This document shows, piece by piece, positions 1 to 10,626 of a stretch of DNA of 64,000 nucleotides. The notes beneath the pieces were generated by a model. The model worked only from the letters and a program-made list of their open reading frames with translations, was not told the DNA's origin and ran no database searches. The DNA is from Panorpa germanica (taxonomy: Eukaryota > Arthropoda > Insecta > Mecoptera > Panorpidae). Numbering within the stretch: the stretch's first letter is position 1; every line of letters begins with the position of its first letter. The stretch lies in contig OY783210.1 in the NCBI GenBank assembly GCA_963678705.1, positions 20,709,331-20,773,330 of the forward strand, in the 5' to 3' direction. The translations under genes and the position numbers were made by a program.

Positions 1-1100
1 AATTAATAATACGACATCATAAATAGTGCCAACATTGTATGAGGTTATCGGTGATGGTGCTTATAAGATTTTGAATTAATTTGCTGATTGAATTAATTTT
101 GGATTTTGTTGTGTATGCATCAGAAAGGAGATGTAAAACAGATGTGAGTCATCTCCAGTTTTCTTGAAATCACATTAACTATTTTAAAGTATTAATTTGC
201 AACATTATTTATGAATGGGTTTCACAGTTGTTGAAAGGGATACCTACATATATAGTTGCAAAGTACATTAGTCTTACAATAACTCTTTATATGCAATTGT
301 ATATGTTTATATATTGTATATCACTAATGCACAAGCTTCGGTCTATGTTAGATTAAGTGAAATAAGTAAAGTGGCGTGAGAGTAAATAAGAACGTCAACA
401 ACGTAATAGTACGCATCGATTCTGTATACCCACCTGTTTTATATCTTGTACATCTCTGCCATATTCCATAGTTGTATAAAACTATTAACACCTTGTTGAA
501 ATTGAAATCCATGTGCAATAAACATTAAACAGTCAGCCGCGCCGCGTTTTACCACTGGTTTCAAGTTCGACCAATCGACTAATACAAGTATTAAATGTCG
601 GTAGATAAAATCTAAGACAGATTCTGATTAGATTCCTTATTCCTTCTAACAGATTATTATCTCATATGTCATGATTATTATCGTAGAATTCCGAATGTTT
701 ATCTATTGTTCTTACTACATGAAAACAGTTTTAGTGCAATTATTTACCTTAATCAAATAGAATATCAAATCTATGGAATCTTTAATGTAGTCGTAAATTT
801 AATGGTTGGAAATTCTTGTAAAAACTACCGGATCTGCTCGAGTTTTTTTTCTTTTAATTACTTAAATACTAACTGGGCATTCTTGGATATTAGAAAGCAG
901 GGGAGAGTATACAATTAACGTTGTGGTTACACCTGCACTGATTAGTGAGAACTGTGAGTGTCAGTACTTAAAATATGACTACTCGTTGTTACATTTAAGT
1001 AGTCTTACTTCTATTTATCCTTGCTAATCGGAGTCTTTATGTCTATATTTAATATCTTGCAAACGATGATCTTCTTTATTCCTGCTGGACTAAATTACTA
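1..1100. other. A+T-rich non-coding stretch
   Basis: No coding region, RNA gene or repeat that I recognise. The short open frame at 706-918 has no recognisable domain and is typical of chance frames in this base composition. A small G+C-richer patch near 535-590 has no assignable function. Confidence 0.5.
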
Positions 1101-1330
1101 CTATTCTAGACTTTTACTACTTCCAAAAGTACTTTCTGCTTCTTCTTCTCTTCATGTTCCCTACTCTTCCTTCATTCGCACCGTTTTCTGCTTCTTCTTC
1201 CTTCTTCCCTGTGCATTTGTCTCTTACCTCTTGCCTTCCTTGTCTCCTCTCGACAAACCCTCTATTAACTTTTCACTATCCTTCTTTCTTTCTGTGTTTA
1301 TTTTCACTTCTCCTGATTTTTACCTCTATC
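1101..1330 (-). mobile_element. Non-LTR retrotransposon 3' fragment (family A)
   Basis: The - strand is purine-rich and matches the + strand block at about 24110-24319 over most of its length. Shared segments include one encoding AENGxNE followed by GNMK, and a downstream block ending in AAAGTCTAGAAT. The family is identified from better copies elsewhere in the window, which carry the C-terminal end of a non-LTR reverse-transcriptase polyprotein. This copy is broken by stops and lacks the RT core. The + strand frames here (1021-1371) are shadows of a CT-rich antisense strand, not genes. It shows the uninterrupted form of the sequence that is split by another insertion at 24320. Confidence 0.6.
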
Positions 1331-1380
1331 ACTCTATTACAGACGTAAATCCTCTATCCAACAAAATTTAAATCATTATA

Positions 1381-3060
1381 TTAGCGCGTATAGTTTATGA
1401 AATATAAACGGGACATTATTTGTATTATTCTTTAATAATTTCTCCTGTAAGGACCTGTCTTATCTAATAGTAGTTTTTTGCTTTTAAAAATACAAATACA
1501 CGCATAGATCATAGAAAATAGGAAATTTATTAAGTGAGTATTTATAATTTAATACTGCACTTAAATTTTTCATAACATTATATGTATACAAGTATATCTT
1601 GTAATATAAAATGTATTTAGATATAAAATGGACATATTCGTGAAATATTAATCATTTCTTATAATGGAAAGGGCAGGAAACTTGGACTTAGGTATTCTGT
1701 ATTCTGTATTTTGTATCCCGTATGACCGTATCCCACATACCGCATAGAAATCCATTGACCCGTGAAACAAACAGACATGCTAATTACATATACAGTCTCT
1801 AGAGAAATGACTTGATTAAACTTTTGCAAAATCCTGTGACAACTGTTAAGTAAGCAAGGGACCATCCCATCAGCCAGTCACTCGCATCATAAGGTTTTAG
1901 AAATGCTAAATTTTCTCTTTCAAATATTTATTAAAATTACGAACTGTACGAACTCTAAAAGAGTTTATAATCGTGAAGCGTCTAAACTGAGTCAGTGATC
2001 TAGATTGCGGTCTATCTACAATATATCTTTTTTAATTAAAGAAAGAGTTCTACTTATTTTGCAGGTGTACACCATTTGCGGTTTGAAACACTTATTTAAA
2101 TTACTATCTAAAACATTTTACAATTTCACAATGGAATTAATATTTAAGTGTATGTATACATATACTATAGATCTATTGTTTTACCATAGCAAAATGATTG
2201 GGAACGCGACACAATTCTTGGTAAAAAGATGTCAAGCACAAAAACATTGTGACACTAAAATTTTGTAACAGTAATGTTTTAAAATAATGACGAATTGGTT
2301 TTCTAGTTATCTTGTTTGCTATTTCTCGATTGTAGCATATTTTAAAAGGTCGAATTGTCTTGCATTATTAGCTGCTTATAGATTCATAGAAAGAACAAAA
2401 TGTCGGGTATTAAAGGTTCTTTTCCTTTGTATATTATTAAATCGCTTCGCTTACTTAAGGAGTGTTTATTGAGAGATATTATGGAAATATTTTGCAATAC
2501 GTTTGCATGTCAAATGTCATTTTGTTTATTTTGAGGTAGTTATGGGTTGCACTTATAAGGAGCAAGTGTTAAAACATACGAATTTTAAACTTTGATTATT
2601 GAAGTTTTCTTGGGGCTACATCCCTGAGAGTGAACCATATAGGTAGCTCTACCTGGTTTGTACATTTCACGTTAGTCTGGTGGTTCTTCGCCACCGATAA
2701 CGCAACACCCAACTGAAGCTATAGAGGATAGTGCAGTTCGTTGGCGCGTGGGCTAATTGCTAATTATCTATTCATCAAGCGGTGAACACGACGAGTCGAG
2801 TGCCGTTGAATTACTAGTGAATCCATCGCTGTAGACCTGGTGCTGCTGCTGGAAGCCAAGTCCTAACGAGGATGTTACAAATACTCTATATTCTACACTT
2901 GTTTTTGTAGTTCTTTTTTTACCTAATGAATTTTTATAAACGAAAAAAACTATCGAAATTTTGTAATGCATTCTGATAGAGATAGAGTTGAACTAGGATG
3001 TCGATTGATATGACATTTCACTTCATTTTAGTTTTAGAGTCATCTCTAGTTAACTAATGA
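1381..3060. other. A+T-rich stretch with one G+C-richer islet
   Basis: No gene recognised. About 1692-1720 holds a short imperfect TATTCTG-type tandem repeat. At 2051-2064 there is a pyrimidine-rich run ending in TTTTGCAG|GTGTAC, a possible 3' splice site with a poor donor after it. From about 2620 to 2880 base composition rises and the - strand is open (2768-2971, including SLGLGFQQQHQVYSDG), but I do not recognise the product and there is no matching conserved start or donor. Confidence 0.45.
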
Positions 3061-3069
3061 AATATCTTC

Positions 3070-3340
3070 CTTCTTCTCTTCATATCGCTCTTTCTATGCT
3101 TTACTCCTCCACTTAACCATTTTAAACTCCTTTCTCCTCAGTTTACTATTTCTCCTTCATTCTTCTCTGTATCTCCGCCATCCACCTCCTTCCTTCTCTG
3201 TTTTATTCCTGTAGTTTCTTTATCTTCTTTTCTTTAACAATAGTTAAGTCGCATTCCTCTCTTATATGCTCCAGCGTCTCCTTTTTCGCTTACATATTCT
3301 GCAGACGCTTCCCTCTATTTCTTATCAATATCTGCTACCC
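3070..3340 (-). mobile_element. Non-LTR retrotransposon C-terminal fragment (family A)
   Basis: Read on the - strand, this encodes the remains of the C-terminal zinc-knuckle region seen in Jockey/I/R1-type non-LTR polyproteins. VCRICKRK in one frame continues after a frameshift as KETLEHIREECDL, giving CxxC...HxxxxC spacing, then REGRRWMAEIQRRMKEK. Stops and the frameshift make it a dead copy. The WMAEI block is shared with copies at 14.9, 24.0 and 32.1 kb. No poly-A tail or target duplication was identified, so both ends are approximate. The + strand CT-rich frames over it are shadows. Confidence 0.72.
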
Positions 3341-3756
3341 TCTTTCATTCAACAAGACATTCATTTCGATAAGAGTGTTTTAAGACACCTCTTGGGAACA
3401 TAAAAGAGACCCATTTACAGGAGTGCTTCTTCTTTAATTAGATGAATACTGCATACAAAATGAAAAACCAACAGTATACTTATAAAAATACATTTTTAAC
3501 CTTGAATATAATAGGGAACAAAATGAAAAAAAGGGTTGATTGTAATATGAATGTGTAATAAGTATATTTAATGGAATATATACAAATAGAAATGTGCAAC
3601 GTTTCGTAATTATAACATAGTCGAGATTTGCGGTTAGAGATGCTTTTTATATTAACGGAATTACAGTGAGTCGAGCGCCCCCTTGTGTGAACTGCGAGTA
3701 CCTCATAACAGGTACCGACGTACCTGCATGGTTACTTGTATGTGTGACATGGGTTA

Positions 3757-4115
3757 TCAACTTCTATGTAGCGTACTTTGCTGTTTAAATAAATTTTGGA
3801 CGACCCTCATCATTATACCTATTAGACACTTATGATAGCTTGAAACAAAATTAATTTCCTTTTCTGTATTTCTTCGTTCCATTCCTTTAAGGTACATATC
3901 TCTACGATTCTCTTCCAATTCGCAATACCCATTGTCTGTAACTCTTCCATCTCGTTCTATGTCTTCTTGTTCCTCTTTCACTTTCTATAAATTGTTAAAT
4001 AAATTTAACGTTCTGTTTCGGTTCATTCGTTCTACCTGTCCTACCCAGTGCAGTTCTTTCCTTCTAATTTCTGTCATGTCTTTCTATATTTGTTATTCTC
4101 TATTTTTCCTTACTG
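3757..4115 (-). mobile_element. Non-LTR retrotransposon C-terminal fragment (family B)
   Basis: The - strand carries MTEIRRKELHWVGQVERMNR, then after frameshifts RTRWKS and ELEENRRDMYLKGMERRN. The pattern (R-K-x-L-x-W-x-G-H/Q-V-x-R-M, later RPRxRWxE and a Trp/Arg-rich end) is the usual C-terminal end of RTE/Jockey-type insect non-LTR polyproteins downstream of the RT domain. Copies of the same family are at about 9780-10020 and 35645-35770. The RT core and the tail are missing, and stops interrupt the frame. The short + strand frames at 3932-4242 are shadows. Confidence 0.6.
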
Positions 4116-4348
4116 CATCATAAGTTTTTCGGTAATTTTTCCGCACAAGAGATCACAATTGCTCTTCCTCAAAGTCGAAGCTTCCTATTCAAGTAGTACA
4201 CCCAGTAAATTGTTTAGTTTTGAGTTGAGTGTTGAGCATTGAGAATTGAAAGAAAAATTCGAGTTTAAAGTTAAGATCGTATAGGCGTTTTTGTTTAGTA
4301 GGTTTTAAGATTCACGCTATATAGTAAAATCTGTCCAAGTTTTCACTT

Positions 4349-4389
4349 AGATCTCTATGCCATTAAACTATTTAGTGGCATAGAGATCT
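4349..4389. repeat. 41-nt near-perfect hairpin
   Basis: Inverted repeat: AGATCTCTATGCCA on the left arm pairs exactly with TGGCATAGAGATCT on the right. Between them are one T/G mismatch (a wobble in RNA) and a further TAAA/TTTA pairing around a CTA loop. The stem stops abruptly at both ends. It is too short for a normal animal pre-miRNA (about 60 nt or more), and no TIR or target duplication surrounds it. It may be a fold-back remnant or a structured regulatory site. Confidence 0.7.
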
Positions 4390-5150
4390 TCTATCGTGTA
4401 CGCTCGTTATCTTAAATTTTCAAAATTTTGTCACTTACATTCCTTTCAATTTACAAATGCAGATCTACTTAAATCTTGTATATTTCTGTAATGTATAATA
4501 ACGTTTATTTACGACTGTAATTCTTACTTAAATTTCAAGTTCCATATTGTTTGAATCATGCCTAATGCACCTAGATATCTAGGCTTCATATTAAAAACAT
4601 CTTTTGAAGTAAAACATACAAAATGTTGTCAGCGCCTGTTGTACACGATTCTCGCGATATTCTCTTCGTCATATGAATTTAAATATTAACAAGCAGCCGC
4701 AGGAGTTGATAGGTTGCCGTATTACAATTACAGGAAGGATACATTTATATTAAAATATGATTAGGGTGAAAGTTTAATTATATATTCTTTTATTTAAAAT
4801 AATCACCGACAATGTTATTATAATCAGATTTTTATAGCACGGTTCCATAAGTAAAGACAGCTTATGGAATTACAAATTATTTATGTGAATGCTTTTATTT
4901 TTATTCATTATAAAACAATAATTTGCATATTAATCTTAAACTGGAGAATGTTCTCTTGTAAATCCCTTTTACTCTCCTCACACACCATGCTAATTTATGA
5001 AACTTCTGAATGCACATATAGAAATAATTTTCATTTGAATTTGAAGATCTACAGATTAGTAATGTGGATTTTTTACTTGTATTTGTATTATGTTTCTTAT
5101 AATTGTTTTGACTTCCGCTTTAATATCAATTAAAGTAAACTTAATCTTTT
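4390..5150. other. A+T-rich non-coding stretch
   Basis: Nothing supported here. Short open frames (for example 4864-5133) have no recognisable domain. Confidence 0.4.
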
Positions 5151-5154
5151 TACA

Positions 5155-5310
5155 ACACGTAAACGATACTTCTAATTTCTTTCTCCATCCTTTTCTTCCA
5201 CTGTTTTTCTTTGTACTTCTTTTCCTCCATTTCTCTATACCTATTCCTTATTTCTACCATCCATATTCTTTCCTCCCTATCTTCTAGAAACACTTCTTTC
5301 ACGATCTACT
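5155..5310 (-). mobile_element. Non-LTR retrotransposon C-terminal fragment (family A-like)
   Basis: The - strand has an uninterrupted frame of about 43 codons containing FLEDREERIWMVEIRNRYRE and then EEKKYKEKQWKKRMEKEI. It matches the W-M-x-E-I-x-x-R block and basic/acidic tail of the family A C terminus (WMAEIQRRMKEK at 3.1 kb, WMAEIEKRNEERE at 15.0 kb). Purine-rich - strand sequence continues to about 5540 and may be more of the same element, but the frame is lost. No tail or target duplication was seen. Confidence 0.5.
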
Positions 5311-5897
5311 TGACACTTTCCCCTATTAATATTTTGTATAATGCTTTTCTCTTCCTCTCATATCCTGCATACTCTCTTCGTCTCCTCCTTTCAACAATTA
5401 CTTTCTCTCTATTCGTTTCCTAGCTTGAACCACCCGATCATTTTAATATCCTTGGCTATATTTTTTTCCAGGTTTTTTAATTAATCTCAATCACCGCCAT
5501 TCCTCTTCCTTCGTATACCCTCTTCTTTTTTCAATGCCAAATTTAGAAGTAGATATGATTTATGAATAAGATCCCTTATTACATAAATTTTTTGCAGTCA
5601 ATAGAATGGATTAATGTCAAATTTGCTAAAAGTAATAAAAAGTATTCCATCCCTTATCTTCCACTGATTCATCTCTCCTTTGATGGTCTCTACATACACC
5701 CCTGTACTGATGCAGGCAGGCATATGCTGCATGTTCGTCTCTAACCTCAATCTAGCGTTAAATGCATACGTTACAACACAACACGTATTAAGCATGAGCC
5801 GGACATCAACAAAAGCTGCAAACAACATTAAACTATACACACAGCTACCTACCACTCGTAATGTAAGAGAGTTAGAGGGTTAAAGCTCTGTAAAATA

Positions 5898-5923
5898 CAC
5901 GTGTTTGTTCAATGAGGCACGTG
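5898..5923. promoter_or_regulatory. Paired CACGTG E-boxes
   Basis: Two exact CACGTG palindromes begin 20 bp apart (5898-5903 and 5918-5923), about two helical turns. CACGTG is bound by bHLH/bHLH-PAS factors such as Clock-Cycle, Myc/Max or Usf. The spacing is suggestive, but two 6-mers can co-occur by chance and there is no nearby gene to tie them to. Confidence 0.3.
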
Positions 5924-6086
5924 TAACTATGTGTTTAATAATAAATGAGTGTGCTAAATGAGCTTCACAGCCTGAAACATCAACAAGCAACAACCACCAC
6001 TAACGTGATAACTACGAATAACTATCTGTACCTGCATCCAATTAGAAATCTGTGTTTAATTACATTGAAAATGAAACTTATTGCAG

Positions 6087-6177
6087 ATTGTTTCAAGCGA
6101 TGACGTCATTTTCAGTTGGATATTCCGTAGTCCGTGGACTGAGGAGAGTAGCTCTTGGTGTTACTTGGAAAAAGTCA
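6087..6177 (+). other. Possible small internal exon
   Basis: A candidate 3' splice site (ACTTATTGCAG, 6076-6086) is followed by 91 nt that are G+C-richer than the surroundings, then CA|GTAAAA at 6176-6183. One frame is open and reads VSSDDVIFSWIFRSPWTEES with further residues SSWCYLEKV. The polypyrimidine tract is weak and the donor only fair. The product is not recognised. It also contains the CRE at 6101, so a regulatory element is an equally good reading. Confidence 0.2.
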
Positions 6178-7544
6178 GTAAAATTTCGTATCATATCTAT
6201 TCAAATTTTCATTTTATTTTGAAATGCATATACTCCCTAGTGTTTACACCTGACTTAACTTGCATCATGCAACTCTTGTTATGAATAGTATTACCATATC
6301 TCACCGTGTTATGTTGTTACACACTCTGCAGTTAATTACTACGCGACAACACCATCTAGAGGGATTCCACTAGAGTATGATATTTGTATTTGTATTAATG
6401 TCATTTTGTTCGCTATTTTATTTTAACATTGTTTAGACATGTTATTACATGTTCTTGTTAACTTTTTTTTTGAATGACTCGCGAGGATGTTACATTGCAT
6501 TTATTCCTATCTCTTTGTTTTTATATAACTTTAAGTAGGCTTTTTAATTGGTAAATATGCACATCTACGTTGAGGAGGGAGGTTGGAGAGAAGGAAGTTA
6601 GCGAAGCCATTTGTTGAGCGACTTGTTACAGAAGAACTGTAACAGTTTTCGATTTTGTAGTGTAAAATAAAACTAATTTTTTCAATTATTCTTTTTTCTT
6701 TTTGCTCTACGATTTTTGGCCATTTGTCATTGGCTAATTTGTGGTCCTTATTGTTAAATGACTGAACCAAATTCTACGAAGATTTACTATTTAAAGAGTT
6801 TCGCAAATAAATGGTAATCTAATACTGCAAGATCAGTGGTATATGGGAGATACAAGCACTAACTGAGGGGCAGTTACCAAAGATTAGTGAGACCTTGGTG
6901 GAACACAATTCTGGTCATTTTTCTTTTATTACTTGCTTCAACTTCATTGTATACAATACCTTTGCAATGCCACTATTTGGAAATGCACAACCAAGATCGA
7001 ATTATCCGAAATTAGTTATCTTATATATTTTTATTATTAGTTACATGAATGTGGTTTAATTTTGTCAGTGTCCTAACATAGCATAACTGATGGTGACATT
7101 GCTCTGTGTAAAATAAATACCTTCAAGTGAACTGCATTTAACAAGTTGAAGGATGATGCATTGAGGCAATGTCACATGAAGTATATAACTGTCCGCGTCG
7201 TGTTCTCATCTCAGTTTGCAAGTGTGAGTCTTCATTCTTCAGCATCTTCAGCGTTTAGTGTGTTACTTGGTGTTGAATGTCATTTATTTTCACAGATAAC
7301 GATCCGTGGAGACACACAAACACAGAGATCATTGGTTCTTGTTGTCTTGGTGATGCTGTTTCAGATGTTTTCTCGTGATGGAACCTCGTCGCCGTAAATC
7401 GATGTGTCATGTTTAACTTTTGTTTAGACCCCATAGTAATTGACCGTAATAAACAAACATGGACAATAAATTTCAAAATACAGATATGTATAAATACACT
7501 TGTATATATATACTTATACCTATATATGTACTCTAAAATATATA

Positions 7545-7656
7545 CGGGGCGGGTTTTTTAAGTGAGTACCGTTTTGGAATTAAAAAAAGACGTGCAAAGA
7601 TATTGCAATAATTTTATTTTTACATGAAAGCCTGTACCTTAATCTACTTTTCTACA
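7545..7656. repeat. Mariner left terminal inverted repeat
   Basis: Pairs with 8020-8131. Its inner end contains the last transposase codons (YVEK and stop on the - strand, stop at 7644-7646), so the repeat includes coding sequence at this end. Confidence 0.9.
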
Positions 7657-7977
7657 TAATTTCCGTGAATATTGAGGCACTTGTCATAACGTGGCACCAG
7701 TTTTTGAATACCCTCCTCATAAAATTCTGCCGCCTGACTTGTTAACCACTGTATCACAACTGTTTTGACTTTTTTCATCATGCACATTTGTGCGGCCATC
7801 TTTAAATGCTCTCACCCACTTCCTTACCATTCCATCACTCATAATGTTTTGTCCGTAAACTTCACAGATCTCACGATGAATATCGATCAGTTTTACGCCT
7901 TTAGCACTAAGAAATCGTATAACAGCCCGTACTTCACAATCGGCGGGACACACGATTGTCGGAGGCATCTTAAACAC
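7644..7977 (-). pseudogene. Mariner transposase remnant (N and C ends joined out of frame)
   Basis: Starting at 7977, the - strand encodes a paired-type helix-turn-helix DNA-binding domain of mariner transposases (about residues 10-60): VRAVIRFLSAKGVKLIDIHR, then EICEVYGQNIMSDGMVRKWV and RAFKDGRTNVHDE. Right after HDE the sequence jumps to the C terminus. In another frame it reads QWLTSQAAEFYEEGIQKLVP followed by RYDKCLNIHGNYVEK and a stop at 7644-7646. A full-length protein of this family is about 340 residues; the deletion removes the whole catalytic domain and breaks the frame. The frame-1 product therefore ends at 7717. It could make at most a DNA-binding fragment. Confidence 0.9.
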
Positions 7978-8019
7978 TCAGTAAACAACGTATATAATGA
8001 AGAATCAGACTGTAATGGC

Positions 8020-8131
8020 TGTAGAAAAGTAGATTAAGGTACAGGCTTTCATGTAAAAATAAAATTATTGCGATATCTTTGCACGTCTTTTTTTAATTCC
8101 AAAACGGTACTTACTTAAAAAACACGCCTCG
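8020..8131. repeat. Mariner right terminal inverted repeat
   Basis: Mirror of 7545-7656. It includes a copy of the YVEK-stop segment upstream of the transposase start, where it cannot be coding for the transposase. The two arms differ at only a few positions. Confidence 0.9.
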
Positions 8132-9725
8132 TATATTCCCTTATAGATAAAATTGGCAATAGCTTAGTGTCTCCGTTCGTTCATTTTACCATTTTGTTGT
8201 TTGTTGTTTTATTACTGTACAAAATCTAACAGTGTTCTGTTTCATCGAATCTGTAAAGTAAAATTACTTCTTGGCTTTTGAAAAATAAGGAAATGAAAGT
8301 AATTTATATTAAATAAAGTATAGAAAACACTGTATTTTCAAAGACTTTGTCTAGGTGCGATTTTATTACTTAAGTAGGGTCAACAAAACACAAAAAGTAT
8401 TCGGTATATTACATCCGTGTATTATATTCCAACGGGCTCTCTTTTTTTTAATACTAATCCCCCTTGTTGAACTTATAGTTATCACAAAACTAAGTAATCT
8501 CTTACATACTATATATCCACGCATTGTCTCATTGATTACTGATGCACAGAGCATGCGCATTAAGTAAAACTAAAACTAAAACTCAATATTAAAACAGTAG
8601 GTCGAAATGGCAATTATTTTATATTTTTTTTACCGCTCCACCACTTTCTTTCTTAGTTGTCATCATGTATTTAGTATCTCTGCGCTTTAAAATTTTGTGT
8701 GTGTTGTAATTTAATAAGACAAGAAACAAATCTTCGTTTTTTGATAACTCGGTTCGATAATTGCCATTAAACATATCATTAACTACTTGGCAATTATAAC
8801 TTATTATAAGTCTACCTTCTGTTGTGTAGTTTGCGTCACAGTCAGCTTCAGCATATGCGCATGCGCATTGTGGTTGAATACAACGTGGACCTGGACCACG
8901 ACGAGGACCATCTTCATGGACACAACACCACTTTACAATTTGCAGACCTTGTTATTAATATTACTATAATATATTGTGTGCGTTGTACTCTATACTTACA
9001 TAAATCTTAAAGCGAGTTTTTAAGAAACGAGATTTCTTTGATTATATTTTTGTTTGAATTTTTATATCTATATATTTATTTATACAGGGTTGAACAACAA
9101 ATATTTAATATTTTATCTTGTTTTATTTGTTAAAATGTCTTTTAGTATTTTATTTGTAAAAGTATAATATTTTTGACATTAACAAATGTCAAATTTGACA
9201 TTAATGCTTCACATAATCACCGCTTGTGTGACGACGGCGCTGGTGTCAGAAAATTACGATCAGTGAAAAAAAAAAACGTGTTACAGAAGTGGTAAAATTT
9301 TGTAATAATACATGTAATTGATTTTTCTGAGATACAATTACAGTAAATGTACGTAAATTTGAATTTGTGAACGACTTAATTTTAATTACGATAGTCTTTT
9401 ATAAGGATAACAATTCTCTTTAGATTCTGAAATATTCTATTTAACCTATAACTTGTAGGCCTTTACCGCAATTAAATATTTATTTGACTGTGTGGTGAAG
9501 AATGTTAGCAATGTTTTTTTAAAACATTAAACATAAATTTAATCGCAGTAATAAAATATAATCAATTCACATAAACATCGCTGAAATTATATTCTGCGTG
9601 TAGATTCAAGAGGTCAAGATATGTCAACGTTATTTTAATATAAGGTTTCTATTGAATCTCTATTAAAAGCATTAGATTTATCATATGAAACGTGGAAGAA
9701 GAGGGAAGTAGGAGGAAGGCGTTTG
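8132..9725. other. A+T-rich stretch with NRF-1-like palindrome
   Basis: No gene recognised. About 8820-8950 is G+C-richer and open in one + strand frame (VVEYNVDLDHDEDHLHGH) without a recognised domain or good donor. At 9083 the sequence TACAGGGTTGAACAAC resembles one end of a TA-flanked MITE, but no partner end was found. Confidence 0.4.
8856..8867. promoter_or_regulatory. NRF-1/Erect-wing type site
   Basis: The exact palindrome TGCGCATGCGCA fits the consensus for NRF-1, whose insect homologue is Erect wing. Such sites are usually found in promoters of housekeeping and neuronal genes. It lies in a G+C-richer patch, but no transcription start or exon can be assigned, and CpG-containing palindromes can arise by chance. 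It also lies in an alternating purine-pyrimidine run (8853-8868). Confidence 0.35.
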
Positions 9726-9730
9726 TTTAA

Positions 9731-10020
9731 TCGTATAAATGTGTTACCATCAGCATTTTCAACGAGGTTGCTTTGAAGAGGAAGTTACGTTTTATCCAGT
9801 AGACTTTTACCTTTAGATTTAACGTAATCCTTCCTATTGGCCACTTCTTCTTCCCATTTCTAATTTCCTCTTTCCTTAGGTCTTCCCTCACTAACTCTTT
9901 CCATCTCACATTTCCTTCTTACACAGCCTGGGTTCGCTGCAATATCCTTACATGTCCTTGAAGTCTTTTCCTTCTAATTTCCGTCACAATATCTGCCATA
10001 TATTTCCTTATTTGACCAAA
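9731..10020 (-). mobile_element. Non-LTR retrotransposon C-terminal fragment and tail (family B)
   Basis: Read on the - strand: DIVTEIRRKRLQGHVRILQR, a stop, then VRWKELVREDLRKEEIRNGK and KKWPIGRITLNLK. This matches the RKxLxxxGHVxR ... RWKExV+EDL+ pattern at the C terminus of RTE/Jockey-like polyproteins and is related to the copies at 3757-4115 and 35645-35770. The downstream block 9731-9783 recurs at 49106-49158, which marks it as part of the repeat. The RT core is missing and a stop interrupts the frame. Confidence 0.65.
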
Positions 10021-10626
10021 TGATTATAAATTCTCAATTTTTTCTTTCTCAAAATGCCTGTAAAAGATCACACTCGCTATTTCAATAAGAGAATAATTAT
10101 ATATAAAATAAATTCGCTTTCTAATAAATTAATAGGTGATAAAACGTCCTGTTAACATGGACTTGTTGGAAATAGACTGCTCGGCCGTACTCGCGCATAA
10201 ATAAGTGTACTTGTTTAATATTTAATTGCTAGTACATTTGTCACTTACACAAACGTTAAAATAACCTTTGAACTTTTTAGAGTATAAACATAAATTTAAT
10301 TTAAAATAAAAGTAAATATATATCGTAATAATAAAATACAATTAAAAAATTTGAATACATAAATTTAATAAATTAAAAAATTTTAACATAAATTATTAGC
10401 GATGTTAACGAGCTTAAATTAAACATGTTTCAAAAAATTTTATAATCAATTTTCAATTTAAAATAATTTAAAACATATGAAATAAAATGATTAAAAAAAT
10501 TAATTGAATTCACAAGTTGTTTTGTATTTTGAAATGTCAGTGTAATAAAATACAAATTTAAGACAATGTTTATGTATATTAAAAATTAAATTTATTTCAA
10601 TTCGGTAATGAATTTAGTTTTATAGG
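10021..10626. other. A+T-rich non-coding stretch
   Basis: Extreme A+T content with many TTTAATTT-type runs. No feature supported. Confidence 0.4.

Larger units (their letters stand above)
5311..7540. other. Mixed non-coding stretch with candidate regulatory sites
   Basis: No gene recognised. Both strands are open across about 5600-5880 without a recognisable product. A pair of CACGTG E-boxes starts at 5898 and 5918, and a perfect CRE palindrome TGACGTCA sits at 6101-6108. A possible small + strand exon (6087-6177) is listed separately. The frames at 7146-7476 are open on both strands but match nothing I know. Confidence 0.35.
7545..8131 (-). mobile_element. Internally deleted mariner element
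   Basis: A complete but non-autonomous Tc1/mariner insertion with TA on both sides (7543-7544 and 8132-8133). Terminal inverted repeats start CGGGGCG on the left and end CGCCTCG on the right, and stay alignable for about 112 bp. That is far longer than the roughly 30 bp usual for mariners. Between them, on the - strand, lie the N-terminal and extreme C-terminal parts of the transposase, with the catalytic D,D,D core missing. The repeats are only slightly diverged from each other, so the copy is not very old. It could be moved only in trans by a related full-length element. Confidence 0.93.

Noticed and set aside
1021-1371. 116-codon + strand frame rich in Ser, Phe, Leu
   Set aside because: CT-rich shadow of an antisense non-LTR fragment matching 24.1-24.3 kb.
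2051-2070. TTTTGCAG|GTGTAC as a further ratchet point
   Set aside because: The acceptor is fair, but GTGTAC is a poor donor and no downstream donor follows.
4349-4389. Hairpin as a microRNA precursor
   Set aside because: The stem is too short to contain a 22-nt duplex with flanking lower stem.
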